This document shows, piece after piece, positions 24,406 to 32,708 of a DNA stretch of 64,000 bases (positions are counted from its first letter, which is position 1; each line of letters opens with the position of its first letter). Location: positions 20,967-84,966 of the forward strand of contig CAYPHY010000019.1 in the NCBI GenBank assembly GCA_964410625.1, given 5' to 3'. A model generated the notes under the pieces. The model saw only the letters and a list, made by a program, of their open reading frames with translations, did not search any database and was not told the DNA's origin. Source of the DNA: CAYPHY01 sp964410625 (GTDB lineage: Bacteria > Chloroflexota > Anaerolineae > Promineifilales > Promineifilaceae). The position numbers were made by a program, and so were the translations under genes.

Positions 24406-24758
24406 TACTCCTCCGCATCTTCCCGCAACACGACTGCCTCTTCAGTATTGGACATATATTGAAACTGATTAATCTCAATATCCCTGTCAGGAAAATGGGC
24501 GATGATCTTCAATTCAGCACCCATTGCATTCAGAAAGCGGCGCAATGTACTGATATACATATCGGACTGACGTTCCATCTTTGAGATAGCCGCCTGATTC
24601 AATTCAAGCTGGCTTGCAAGCTGCTGCTGAGTAAGCTGTAACGCTTGCCGCAACTCTTTCAAAGCCATCTCTGCCAGTTCCACCTGAACACGTTCTTCGA
24701 TCCAGGCTTGGTGTTCCGGTGACATTTTTTCAATTAGCTCACTAAATTTCCTAGCCAT
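24390..24758 (-). CDS. XRE-family helix-turn-helix antitoxin (HigA-like)
   Basis: A 122-residue DNA-binding protein with the helix-turn-helix LTQQQLASQLELNQAAISKM near residues 43-62 and a short N-terminal helix that follows the toxin. It should neutralise the toxin encoded just upstream and repress the pair. The start codon overlaps the toxin stop (TAATG), so translation is coupled. The order toxin-then-antitoxin is the HigBA arrangement. Its 3' end overlaps the convergent ASCH gene. Confidence 0.85.
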   Translation of the reverse strand: MARKFSELIEKMSPEHQAWIEERVQVELAEMALKELRQALQLTQQQLASQLELNQAAISKMERQSDMYISTLRRFLNAMGAELKIIAHFPDRDIEINQFQYMSNTEEAVVLREDAEEYQVGE

Positions 24759-25117
24759 TAGATTAGCCCTTCCCGCCGCAGTTGTTCAAGATGCTCCTCG
24801 TAAAGTCTGTCAGCCAGCGGAATAAACTCCTCATACCATCTACTATGTCCAGTCTTGTTACCGCCAATTAATAGGATCGCGGTTCGTCGAGGATCGAAGG
24901 CGTAAAGCACTCGATAAGGTTGTCCTTGATGCTGAACCCTTAACTCCCTCATATGTCCATGCCGCGAACCAATAACATTTGAACTGAAGGGATAGGACAA
25001 TGTTGGCCCTTTTCCCTCTAACAGCCTGACGCCTACGGCAACTGATCTCTGTTCATATACAGATAATGAATCCGACCATCTCCCAAATTCATCCGTAAAT
25101 TCGACTTCCCAAACCAT
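24758..25117 (-). CDS. RelE/HigB-type toxin (phage-derived Gp49-like family)
   Basis: A 119-residue mRNA-interferase-type toxin. Recognisable blocks are VEFTDEFGRWSDSL, the basic patch GSRHGHMRELRVQHQGQPYR and VLYAFDPRRTAILLIGGNKTG, typical of the Gp49/HigB family. The arginines in MRELR and the C-terminal KTGHSRWY segment are the expected RNA-contact residues. It overlaps the antitoxin start by one base. The pair has normal base composition with no sign of recent transfer. Confidence 0.85.
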   Translation of the reverse strand: MVWEVEFTDEFGRWSDSLSVYEQRSVAVGVRLLEGKGPTLSYPFSSNVIGSRHGHMRELRVQHQGQPYRVLYAFDPRRTAILLIGGNKTGHSRWYEEFIPLADRLYEEHLEQLRREGLI

Positions 25118-25248
25118 CGTCCCATTATAGCAAACATGATTTATAACTCAAAGGTTATATTGTCTGACATCTGTAGGGAGCATACCATCCGTTTATTTCT
25201 GAATCCGTTGTAGTCTTCGCCTCGGGACCTTTCGCGACATGTACAAAA

Positions 25249-25277
25249 TAGGCCACTGTGTAAACCACAGTGGCCTA
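25249..25277 (-). terminator. Intrinsic terminator after the lactonase remnant
   Basis: GGCCACTGTG and CACAGTGGCC form a perfect 10-bp stem with a five-base loop, followed on the minus strand by TATTTTG. It lies just downstream of the gene ending at 25312. Confidence 0.8.
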
Positions 25278-25311
25278 AACTATTCTACCGCCAGATTAAG
25301 CAGTACTTATC

Positions 25312-25602
25312 TCAGTAAGCAGCCAGCCCATTGGCTCCATCCGGCAAGCCCTCAATTCCAGCCAGCGGTGTCAGGCTACCATCAGACTCAATCTTCACCG
25401 TACCCGCTGGCGTTAATGTACCATCGGCCGCGCGAGTAAAAATAGCGATCTCATTCCCATCGGCCGCGTTCGTCATCGTATAGACGGCCCCCACTGCACT
25501 GGCCGCTTCAACGACTCCTGTGCTTCGCAGGGCAAATACAGAGAATATTCCAATCGCCAGAGCGATTAGAAAGGAGCGATAGGTAAACATTCGCGATAAC
25601 AT
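25312..25602 (-). pseudogene. Remnant of a secreted lactonase-type beta-propeller protein
   Basis: The 96-residue frame has a good ribosome-binding site (AAGGAG, eight bases before ATG) and a signal sequence (LIALAIGIFSVFA, about residues 12-24). It then reads AVYTMTNAADGNEIAIFTRAADGTLTPAG, the first blade of the lactonase/6-phosphogluconolactonase family, and jumps directly to KIESDGSLTPLAGIEGLPDGANGLAAY, which resembles the extreme C-terminus of that family. About 300 residues are missing, yet the frame is intact. Promoter side and terminator are retained. An in-frame deletion or an assembly collapse are the two explanations. Confidence 0.65.
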
Positions 25603-25719
25603 GTTGCAGTATCTCCTTTTTGGTTATGGCGCCTGCCTATACAAATCATTTTCAGGTCACCTGGAGATCAGCATACGCGCGAGATGTTATCTGGAGCTTA
25701 CAAAGAGGTTACGAGCCAC

Positions 25720-27063
25720 TTACAAACGGCCGTCCCGCGGCCGAATCACATACCACGTCTCCATCGCCCCCTTCCCCTTCACAAAAATCGTCCCTCGACT
25801 GGAACACACAAAGTCATCCTTAATCAACTCATACGTCTCGCGGGTGATCTGGATTTTCCCTGGCTCCCCATGCGACTCCATCCGGCTGGCCACATTCACC
25901 GGATCGCCCCACAGGTCATAGTGGAATTTGTGACGGCCGATCACCCCCGCCACCACCGGCCCTGAATTAATCCCAATCCGAAACTGCAAACGCGACTTTG
26001 CCGCTCTTGACCCATTGGCACTATGGCTGTCCCCATCGACGGCCTGTCCATCTGGGTCCGTATAAGCCAGCATCTCTAACGCCATCCGCACCAGCGCGTG
26101 GGCGTGGTCTGGGCGGGGATGCGGCACGCCAGAGCCAACCATGTAGTTATCCCCAATCGTCCTGATCTTCTCCAGGCCATACTTCTCTACCAATGAATCA
26201 AAATAAGAAAAGACCTCGTTGAGCATCTCCACCATCTCCGCCGGGGCCAGTTCGGCCGACAATGGGGTGAAGCCCACAACATCGGCAAACATGATACTCG
26301 CCGTATCAAAATGGTCGGCGATCAGTCGGTTCTCATGCTTGAGGATCGCCGCAATTGATTGGGGCAAGACGTTCAGCAATAGCGCATCCGTACGCTCCTG
26401 CTCCTGGTGTAACAGGCGAAGCGCCTCGTTCTTTTGGCTAATGAAGTAAAAGAAGAGCGCAAAGGTCAAGGTGGCGATTGCGCCAATGTTCATCACAAAG
26501 TAGGCGTTGATCAGCCAGGGCGGAAGGTTGTTGGACGACCGTAAATACGGCCCGGCAATCAAGCCAATGACCAATAAGACAACAAAAGCGATAAACCAAC
26601 GTCGCGCCCAACTTAATCGGCCGAAGATCAACGCCCCCATCGGGCTGAGAAACGACCAGACAATCACTGCGCTAGAATTCACAAAGCCGCCCAGTGCCAG
26701 CATCATTAGGAATGGCAGAACCAAAAGGATAAATAGCTGGATAAAACGAAAACGATAAAAGTTGCCGGTGACCCTATATAAAATCAGGCTGAAGAGGGTG
26801 ACAACAGAATAAGCAAGCGGTGGAATTGCGCCAAGATATTCACCAAAATAAATGTACGTGTAGCCCCAAATAATGCCGGCGAAGATGATGATAATGCTAG
26901 AGGCCACCAGCAGCGTCTTTTTAACCCTGGTGTCGCGATCATCTTCTGGCTCAATCCCAATACTCAACAACCCTCGAAACTGTTTTCTGGCAAGCTGCCC
27001 CAAGCCCATATGATCCATCTCCACAAATGATAATGTATTCAGCAATGTGACTAAACCGCGCAC
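25720..27063 (-). CDS. Membrane-bound class III adenylyl cyclase
   Basis: A 447-residue protein with about six membrane helices (residues 48-215), a short coiled linker (NEALRLLHQEQERTDALLLN, the usual signalling helix) and a C-terminal cyclase domain. Catalytic residues are present: the metal aspartate in FADVVGF, the second metal aspartate in TIGDNYMVG, and the Asn/Arg pair in NVASRM. The base-selecting positions are Lys (LEKIRTIGD) and Asp (YDLWGDPVN), which points to ATP and so cAMP. Two further ATGs lie within the first 20 codons; the first is used here. Confidence 0.9.
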   Translation of the reverse strand: MRGLVTLLNTLSFVEMDHMGLGQLARKQFRGLLSIGIEPEDDRDTRVKKTLLVASSIIIIFAGIIWGYTYIYFGEYLGAIPPLAYSVVTLFSLILYRVTGNFYRFRFIQLFILLVLPFLMMLALGGFVNSSAVIVWSFLSPMGALIFGRLSWARRWFIAFVVLLVIGLIAGPYLRSSNNLPPWLINAYFVMNIGAIATLTFALFFYFISQKNEALRLLHQEQERTDALLLNVLPQSIAAILKHENRLIADHFDTASIMFADVVGFTPLSAELAPAEMVEMLNEVFSYFDSLVEKYGLEKIRTIGDNYMVGSGVPHPRPDHAHALVRMALEMLAYTDPDGQAVDGDSHSANGSRAAKSRLQFRIGINSGPVVAGVIGRHKFHYDLWGDPVNVASRMESHGEPGKIQITRETYELIKDDFVCSSRGTIFVKGKGAMETWYVIRPRDGRL

Positions 27064-27158
27064 TTGTGACTTAAGCCACGATATTCAACGCTGATTATAC
27101 CAGCCCCACCCGCTTATGGACGAAGAGAGGCTGCGGCCGTGATATGCTGGCAGCCATC

Positions 27159-27180
27159 ATTCCCATCTTTCAATGGGAAT
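27159..27180 (+). promoter_or_regulatory. Hairpin directly before a small gene's ribosome-binding site
   Basis: ATTCCCAT (27159-27166) pairs perfectly with ATGGGAAT (27173-27180) around CTTTCA and touches AAGGAG (27181-27186) of the next ORF. It may control access to the ribosome-binding site. Confidence 0.45.
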
Positions 27181-27193
27181 AAGGAGCAGCCAT

Positions 27194-27340
27194 ATGATCT
27201 TCACCGATCAGTGCGACCTGTTCGGCGCAATACACGAACAGGGCATCAACCTGGTTGTACAGCACATCATGTGCCAACGGCCGCCACCAACCACCCCCTC
27301 TCATCAGCAAACGGCCGCGCCGTACTATCCGCAGGCGTAG
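27194..27340 (+). CDS. Small hypothetical protein, 48 residues
   Basis: ATG 27194 follows AAGGAG at seven bases, the best ribosome-binding site in this part of the window. The product begins MIFTDQCDLFGAIHEQGINL and ends in a Pro/Thr/Gln-rich tail (RPPPTTPSHQQ). The frame is followed by a strong hairpin terminator. I do not recognise a family; the first 30 residues look like the folded start of a larger protein, so it could be a truncated gene. No membrane segment or signal peptide. Confidence 0.5.
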   Translation: MIFTDQCDLFGAIHEQGINLVVQHIMCQRPPPTTPSHQQTAAPYYPQA

Positions 27341-27375
27341 AATCACGCGCCCACCCACATAAGTGAAGATAAGAA

Positions 27376-27401
27376 ATGAGCCGCCGGTGAGGGCGGCTCA
27401 T
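27376..27401. terminator. Intrinsic terminator hairpin
   Basis: ATGAGCCGCC and GGCGGCTCAT form a 10-bp stem with loop GGTGAG, followed by TTGTTATATTG on the plus strand. It serves the small gene and possibly also the convergent VOC gene. Confidence 0.8.
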
Positions 27402-27456
27402 TTGTTATATTGTTGGTCGAGTGGGCTAACAGGGTTAGGCCGTCTCGCTGACGCTG

Positions 27457-28404
27457 TTAGTGGATGGAAGGCATGTGATCAGTCAGGATGATGCTGATGC
27501 TAGAAGGGTCACGAACCAATAACCCCTCTGCCGTTTGCTCGGCCGCTATACCGGTCGCTTGAATACGCTCAACCACGCGCTGTAGCTCGGCCGCAGAGGG
27601 TAGCACGATGGTAAAGTAGCGCATTCCGAGTGCATTCGCCGGGGCCGGTGGCGCACCAACTCCTTGCCATGTATTAAAGGCAATGACATGGTTCTGCTGC
27701 TCGTCTAGGCCAACATCCCCCATACGAAAATTCTCCATCATCATACCCTCTTGGAAACCAAGCACGTCGCGATAGAACTGCATCATAGGTTCCAGGCTGG
27801 AGCCATAGAGATGCACATGTCCGATCCGCGTTCCTTCGGGCAAGATCAAATCAAGCTGATCGCCCTCATCCAATTCGCGAAATAGCGCTTCAACATCAAG
27901 CCGGTCCCGGCCACTGCCGATCCTTCCATCCGCGTAGCGCACAATCATTTGCCCGTTTACGATTTCATAGCGGGCGTCTTCTAGTGAACGCACATACAGT
28001 TCAATATTGTTGCCTTCGAGATCATCCAGATAGGTGGTCTTGGAAATGCCATGATCCGTAGGAGAATTGGGATAGCGCAGCGCAAACAGCCGCGCCATGG
28101 CGCGGGCAAGCTCTTTGCGGCTGGGGTACGAGATGGCGAAATGGTACATCCCTGTAACACCCTGCACTCTTCGCGCAGCGGGTTTTTCTGTCAAGCGTAA
28201 AAGCACCTCCGCCTCTGTGCCAAGCGCGGCCTCTGAACCTCTACGCCAGTGGAGCTTAAAGCCAAGCACCTGCGTGTAAAAGGTGATTTGACGGTCTAAG
28301 TTAGCGACCGTCAGATGAACATAGCCTAACCGCGTCGCCGGATCAATTCGGATAGGGTCGGCCGGTGGCGTTATCGTGGATTGTTGTGGTTCGTTAATCA
28401 TCAT
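27457..28404 (-). CDS. VOC family protein, two glyoxalase/dioxygenase domains (CatE-like)
   Basis: A 315-residue protein with two vicinal-oxygen-chelate domains. Domain 1 (residues about 25-140) contains GYVHLTVANLDRQITFY with the first metal histidine and ends LEGNNIELY with the glutamate; domain 2 (about 195-310) repeats the pattern with GHVHLYGSSLEPMMQFY. The layout matches Bacillus CatE, a catechol 2,3-dioxygenase, but ring cleavage is not established here. The first methionine pair is used. Confidence 0.88.
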   Translation of the reverse strand: MMINEPQQSTITPPADPIRIDPATRLGYVHLTVANLDRQITFYTQVLGFKLHWRRGSEAALGTEAEVLLRLTEKPAARRVQGVTGMYHFAISYPSRKELARAMARLFALRYPNSPTDHGISKTTYLDDLEGNNIELYVRSLEDARYEIVNGQMIVRYADGRIGSGRDRLDVEALFRELDEGDQLDLILPEGTRIGHVHLYGSSLEPMMQFYRDVLGFQEGMMMENFRMGDVGLDEQQNHVIAFNTWQGVGAPPAPANALGMRYFTIVLPSAAELQRVVERIQATGIAAEQTAEGLLVRDPSSISIILTDHMPSIH

Positions 28405-28526
28405 AATTTTTAATCCAACATTGATTGTAAAAACTACAGACGGTGTTTACAATAGCCGTCTTTGCAGAACACGCAACATCCCTAATCACCCACCACACAC
28501 CACCCTCTTTAACTAACGAATACAAA

Positions 28527-29336
28527 ATGAACAACCAGATGACATCCAACCACCTCTTCAGCGGCTTGGAACAACAATATGCGAGCAAGCTCCACTGCTT
28601 ATTTTACGATCTGGCAAGCGGCAACTCCATCGAATACCGCGCCGACCAAAAGGTGTCAACTGCCAGCACAATCAAACTACCCATCTTGATCCATGTTGCC
28701 CTTGAAGTCGAGGACGGCCGCCACGCATGGGACGAGCCGCTAACGCTCACCGACGAAGACAAAGTGCGCGGCAGTGGCATCTTGTTTGGGCTGAGTGCCG
28801 GGCTGACCCTCTCCCTACGCGACACCTGCTATCTGATGACCGTGCTATCCGACAACACCGCCACCAATATGATCATTGATCGCTTTGGGCTAGATGCGAT
28901 CAATGCCCGCATCAGGCAATTGGGACTGGAACAAACGACCTTATTCCGTAAGGCATTTACCCCAGACACGGCCGAAAGTCGCGAATTTGGCCTCGGCGTC
29001 ACCACCCCGCGTGAAATGGGACAGCTTCTCATCAAGCTGGCCCACAAAGAGATTGGCCGCGAGGCAACAACGGCCGCTATCCTCGACATGCTCGCCGCCC
29101 AACAAGATCGCGCCGCCATTCCGCGCTATTTGCCCGCCGATTGGAAATACGCGGGTAAAACGGGACGCATCGAACATCTGCGCGGGGATGTGGGGATTGT
29201 GACTGCGCCGGACGGCCGTCAATTTGTCCTTGCCCTCTTTTGCAGCGAGATTCCAACTATTGACTGGACAGTAGATAACCCAGGTTTACAGGCGTTAGCA
29301 CAGCTTGCCCGTTCCTTAATTTTGCCTCTTGACTGA
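28527..29336 (+). CDS. Class A beta-lactamase-like serine hydrolase
   Basis: A 269-residue protein with the penicillin-recognising motifs: STIK (SxxK nucleophile serine) in ASTIKLPILIHVALE, SDN in VLSDNTATNMI, and KTG in KYAGKTGRIEHL. A glutamate in the omega-loop position is not obvious, which would argue against true beta-lactamase activity. The frame opens at 28443, but the first in-family start is ATG 28527 (MNNQMTSNHLF). No signal peptide is visible, unusual for a beta-lactamase, so an intracellular peptidase or amidase role is possible. Confidence 0.8.
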   Translation: MNNQMTSNHLFSGLEQQYASKLHCLFYDLASGNSIEYRADQKVSTASTIKLPILIHVALEVEDGRHAWDEPLTLTDEDKVRGSGILFGLSAGLTLSLRDTCYLMTVLSDNTATNMIIDRFGLDAINARIRQLGLEQTTLFRKAFTPDTAESREFGLGVTTPREMGQLLIKLAHKEIGREATTAAILDMLAAQQDRAAIPRYLPADWKYAGKTGRIEHLRGDVGIVTAPDGRQFVLALFCSEIPTIDWTVDNPGLQALAQLARSLILPLD

Positions 29337-29389
29337 GGGGCAGAAAGCATTACGATGTTCGATTAATGATTCTTGGGCCATTGCTGGCT

Positions 29390-32083
29390 TCAGCCTGCGC
29401 CATCGCTCAGGCTTGCTTGCGCGGCCGCCAGCCGTGCAATTGGCACGCGATAAGGGGAACAACTAACATAGTCCAGTCCGGTGCGGTGACAAAACGCAAT
29501 GCTGCGTGGCTCGCCGCCATGCTCGCCGCAAATACCCGTCTTCAACTTCGGTTTTGCCTGCCGTCCACGCTCCACGCCCAACTGCACCAATTGTCCCACA
29601 CCCGTCTGGTCCAGCACCTGGAAGGGATCATCGGATAGTAGTTTCTCCGTAATGTAATGGGACAAGAAGCGTGCGCTATCATCACGGCTCAGACCAAAGG
29701 TAGTCTGCGTTAAGTCATTCGTGCCGAAGCTAAAGAAGTCAGCATGGGCAGCAATACGGTCAGCCACCAGCGCGGCCCGTGGTAGCTCAATCATCGTCCC
29801 AATCGTGTACTCCATCAGCAGCCCATGTTCACCTAAGACCGACTCCGCCACCCGTTCCACAATCGCCCGTTGGTGCGCCAACTCTGTCTCCGTCGCCACC
29901 AGCGGGATCATCACTTCCGGCATCACCTTAATCCCTTCGCCTTGTGCCTGGCAAGCGGCCGAAAAGATCGCCCGCGTCTGCATCTCCGTCACTTCCGGGA
30001 ACACCAGCCCCAGGCGACAACCGCGATGCCCCAACATCGGGTTTGCTTCCCGCAACTGTTCCACCCGCTGCAATAACTTCTCCTTCTCCCACACCTGCCG
30101 CAACAGCTGGTCCATCCCATTGAAAGTCCGGCTCTGCGCCACTTGCAGCTTCAGTTCATACAACTCGCCCTGCAACTCCTCGTAATTGGGCAAGAATTCG
30201 TGCAATGGTGGATCCAGCAAGCGGATCGTCACTGGATAACCATCCATCGCCCGGAAAATCTCTAAAAAGTCGCCCCGTTGAATCGGCAACAACTTATCTA
30301 AGGCCATCTGCCGCGCCGCCAAATATTCGGCGAGGATCATCTCGCGCATCAGCACCAGCCGCTCTTCGCCAAAAAACATATGCTCGGTGCGACACAAGCC
30401 GATCCCCTGTGCACCAAAACGGCGGGCGACGGCCGCATCCCGCCCCGTATCCGCATTTGCCCGAACACCGAGGCAACGCACCTCATCCGCCCACCCCATC
30501 AAGGTCTGAAAATAAGTGCCTAGCTCTGGCTGCTTGGTCGGCACCTTGCCGAGCATCACCTCGCCGGTTGAGCCATCTATCGTTAGCCAATCGCCACTAC
30601 GCACCTGCTTCCCATTGACACTGAAATACCCTCGCTCTTCCTGAATTTCAATCTCGCTCGCGCCGACGATGCAGGGTTTGCCCATACCCCTGGCGACGAC
30701 GGCCGCATGAGACGTCATCCCGCCTCGTGCCGTCAGCACTGCCCTGGCCGCCACCATACCATGGAAATCATCTGGGCTGGTCTCGTGGCGAATGAGGATC
30801 ACCTGCTGCCCTTCGGCCGCCAATACGGCCGCATCATCAGGGTCAAGAACCGCCACACCAGCGGCCGCCCCCGGACTGGCCGGTAAACCAATGGTCAGCA
30901 CCTCCACTTCCCCACTGCGGTCCACCGTCGGATGAAGGAGCTGGTCAAGTTGATTGGGTTCCACCCGCTTTAGCGCCGTTTTCTGGTCAATCAACCCTTC
31001 CTCAACCATCTCGACAGCGATTCGCACGGCCGCTGCCCCCGTTCGTTTGCCATTGCGCGTCTGCAACATCCACAGCTTGCCCTGCTCAATGGTAAACTCG
31101 ACATCTTGCATATCGCGATAGTGGCGCTCTAACTGTTCGGTGATGGTAACAAACTGCACATACACATCCGGCAGATCGTCGGCCAACCGCTGAATGGATT
31201 CCGGCGTGCGAATCCCGGCAACCACATCCTCCCCTTGTGCATTCAGCAGGTACTCGCCAAACATCTTCTTCTCGCCCGTTGAAGGATTGCGTGTAAAAGC
31301 GACGCCCGTGCCGCTGTCCCAGCCCAAATTACCAAAGACCATCGCCTGCACATTGACCGCCGTTCCTAAATCATCAGGGATGCGATGAATCCGGCGATAT
31401 TCTACAGCCCGACGGCCGTTCCAGGAATCAAAGACGGCCGAGATCGCCATCCGCAACTGTTCATACGGGTCTTGGGGAAACTCCGTCCCATGCTGGTCGG
31501 TGAAGATAATCCGCTTGAAGGAAGCGATGATTTCGCTCAGTTGTTCCGGGGTCAGGTCGGTGTCGCGGCCGCTTTTCGTTTGCGCCTTCATCCGTTCCAG
31601 CACGCGATCAAACTTGTCCCCGGCCACGTCCATCACAATGTGCCCAAACATGGCGATGAAGCGGCGATAAGCATCGAGCGCAAAGCGGCGATTGTTGGTC
31701 AGCTCGGCCAGCCCTTCCACAGTCTCATCATTCAACCCAAGATTGAGCACCGTGTCCATCATCCCCGGCATGGAAATGGCTGCCCCAGAGCGTACCGAAA
31801 CCAACAGCGGTTTGGTGCGAGAGCCAAACTCTTTCCCCGTCTCCGCTTCAATCACCTTCAACGCTTCTTGTGCCTGCGACCACATCCCTTCGGGGAACTG
31901 GTTCTCATACTGGCTAAACGCATTGCACGCCTCGGTGGTGATGGTAAATCCAGGGGGGACCGGCAATCCGGCCCGCAGCATATCGGCTACATTAGCCCCC
32001 TTGCCACCCAACAAATGTTTCTGATCCGCTCCCCCTTCCGAGAATAAATAGACCCACTTATGATCGCGCTGTTCGTATAGCAT
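29390..32083 (-). CDS. ppdK: Pyruvate, phosphate dikinase
   Basis: An 897-residue enzyme that interconverts pyruvate, ATP and phosphate with PEP, AMP and pyrophosphate. The N-terminal ATP-grasp domain has GGKGANVADMLRAGLPVPPG and SVRSGAAISMPGMMDT; the swivelling domain carries the phosphorylated histidine in GGMTSHAAVVARGMGKPC; the C-terminal PEP/pyruvate barrel ends with CGEHGGEPRSIAFC. Length matches the bacterial family. AGAGGG lies eight bases before ATG 32083. It is the last gene in line with the PTS operon, where it could regenerate the PEP that the PTS consumes, an inference from position. Confidence 0.95.
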   Translation of the reverse strand: MLYEQRDHKWVYLFSEGGADQKHLLGGKGANVADMLRAGLPVPPGFTITTEACNAFSQYENQFPEGMWSQAQEALKVIEAETGKEFGSRTKPLLVSVRSGAAISMPGMMDTVLNLGLNDETVEGLAELTNNRRFALDAYRRFIAMFGHIVMDVAGDKFDRVLERMKAQTKSGRDTDLTPEQLSEIIASFKRIIFTDQHGTEFPQDPYEQLRMAISAVFDSWNGRRAVEYRRIHRIPDDLGTAVNVQAMVFGNLGWDSGTGVAFTRNPSTGEKKMFGEYLLNAQGEDVVAGIRTPESIQRLADDLPDVYVQFVTITEQLERHYRDMQDVEFTIEQGKLWMLQTRNGKRTGAAAVRIAVEMVEEGLIDQKTALKRVEPNQLDQLLHPTVDRSGEVEVLTIGLPASPGAAAGVAVLDPDDAAVLAAEGQQVILIRHETSPDDFHGMVAARAVLTARGGMTSHAAVVARGMGKPCIVGASEIEIQEERGYFSVNGKQVRSGDWLTIDGSTGEVMLGKVPTKQPELGTYFQTLMGWADEVRCLGVRANADTGRDAAVARRFGAQGIGLCRTEHMFFGEERLVLMREMILAEYLAARQMALDKLLPIQRGDFLEIFRAMDGYPVTIRLLDPPLHEFLPNYEELQGELYELKLQVAQSRTFNGMDQLLRQVWEKEKLLQRVEQLREANPMLGHRGCRLGLVFPEVTEMQTRAIFSAACQAQGEGIKVMPEVMIPLVATETELAHQRAIVERVAESVLGEHGLLMEYTIGTMIELPRAALVADRIAAHADFFSFGTNDLTQTTFGLSRDDSARFLSHYITEKLLSDDPFQVLDQTGVGQLVQLGVERGRQAKPKLKTGICGEHGGEPRSIAFCHRTGLDYVSCSPYRVPIARLAAAQASLSDGAG

Positions 32084-32129
32084 GGTGTTCCCTCTTGCAG
32101 ATGGTTATCCGTAATTGGTGAGCAATAAA

Positions 32130-32234
32130 TGGTGTATTGGTCTATTTGTGTACTGGTGTATTGGTATATTGGTTGACTAACCTGCCCACTCCACCAATAC
32201 ACCAATCTCTAATTCTCCCAGTCTCTCTGTCTCC
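32130..32234. repeat. Octamer-word hairpin (TATTGGTG family)
   Basis: ATGGTGTATTGGTCTATTTGTGTACTGGTGTATTGG units, period 8, are mirrored by ACCAATACACCAATC and followed by CTCCCAGTCTCTC. It lies between ppdK and the upstream hypothetical gene. Confidence 0.75.
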
Positions 32235-32238
32235 ACCT

Positions 32239-32592
32239 TCACTTCCCCAACCGGTGTTCCAAATGCGCCCAATACCAATCAGCCACAGTGCGTGTGACGC
32301 CCTTGCGTGCGCCAAATTGCAGCGGTCGGCCGACCGCATCAATCGGAAATATCTCCACCGTAACCGTCGTTTCATCGGCCGCCTGATCCTTGATCTGGAC
32401 TATTAGCTGAGTACGGTCACCCAACACCTTGCCATGAATTTTCTTATCAAACTGCGCCTCGATCCGCCCCCCGGCCGTGTCTTGTTTCAGCACCTTCCCC
32501 TCCAATCCACCAACGGCCCCCAGTGCCGCCTCAAACACGCTGCTCATCGGCTGCGGATAACGCTTCTCTTCTGTAATTGTATAAGCTGCCAT
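32239..32592 (-). CDS. Conserved hypothetical protein, 117 residues
   Basis: A soluble alpha/beta protein with no family I can name. It starts MAAYTITEEKRYPQPMSSVF, contains a likely helix (VFEAALGAVGGLEG) and a run of beta strands (RTQLIVQIKDQAADETTVTVEIFP), and ends in a basic helix WYWAHLEHRLGK. The pattern recalls small START-like or DUF1499-like folds. It lies between the PfkB kinase and ppdK on the same strand, but repeats on both sides make operon membership uncertain. Confidence 0.6.
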   Translation of the reverse strand: MAAYTITEEKRYPQPMSSVFEAALGAVGGLEGKVLKQDTAGGRIEAQFDKKIHGKVLGDRTQLIVQIKDQAADETTVTVEIFPIDAVGRPLQFGARKGVTRTVADWYWAHLEHRLGK

Positions 32593-32605
32593 AATACCAC
32601 CTGTT

Positions 32606-32708
32606 GAATGGATAATTGTGAATGGTTAATTGTGTACGGTGAACGGTTAATTCCCGCGGCACATGCTACCTGCCACTTGCCACCTGCTGCCTTCCACCTG
32701 TTACTTGC
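32606..32708. repeat. Two heptamer word families joined
   Basis: GGATAATTGTGAATGGTTAATTGTGTACGGTGAACGGTTAA precedes ACCTGCCACTTGCCACCTGCTGCC. The second part overlaps the 3' end of the PfkB gene and encodes its last dozen residues (GGRQQVASGR). Confidence 0.65.

Noticed and set aside
27139..27366. A 75-codon plus-strand frame starting at 27139
   Set aside because: It has no ribosome-binding site; the overlapping frame at 27194 has a strong one and fits the terminator.
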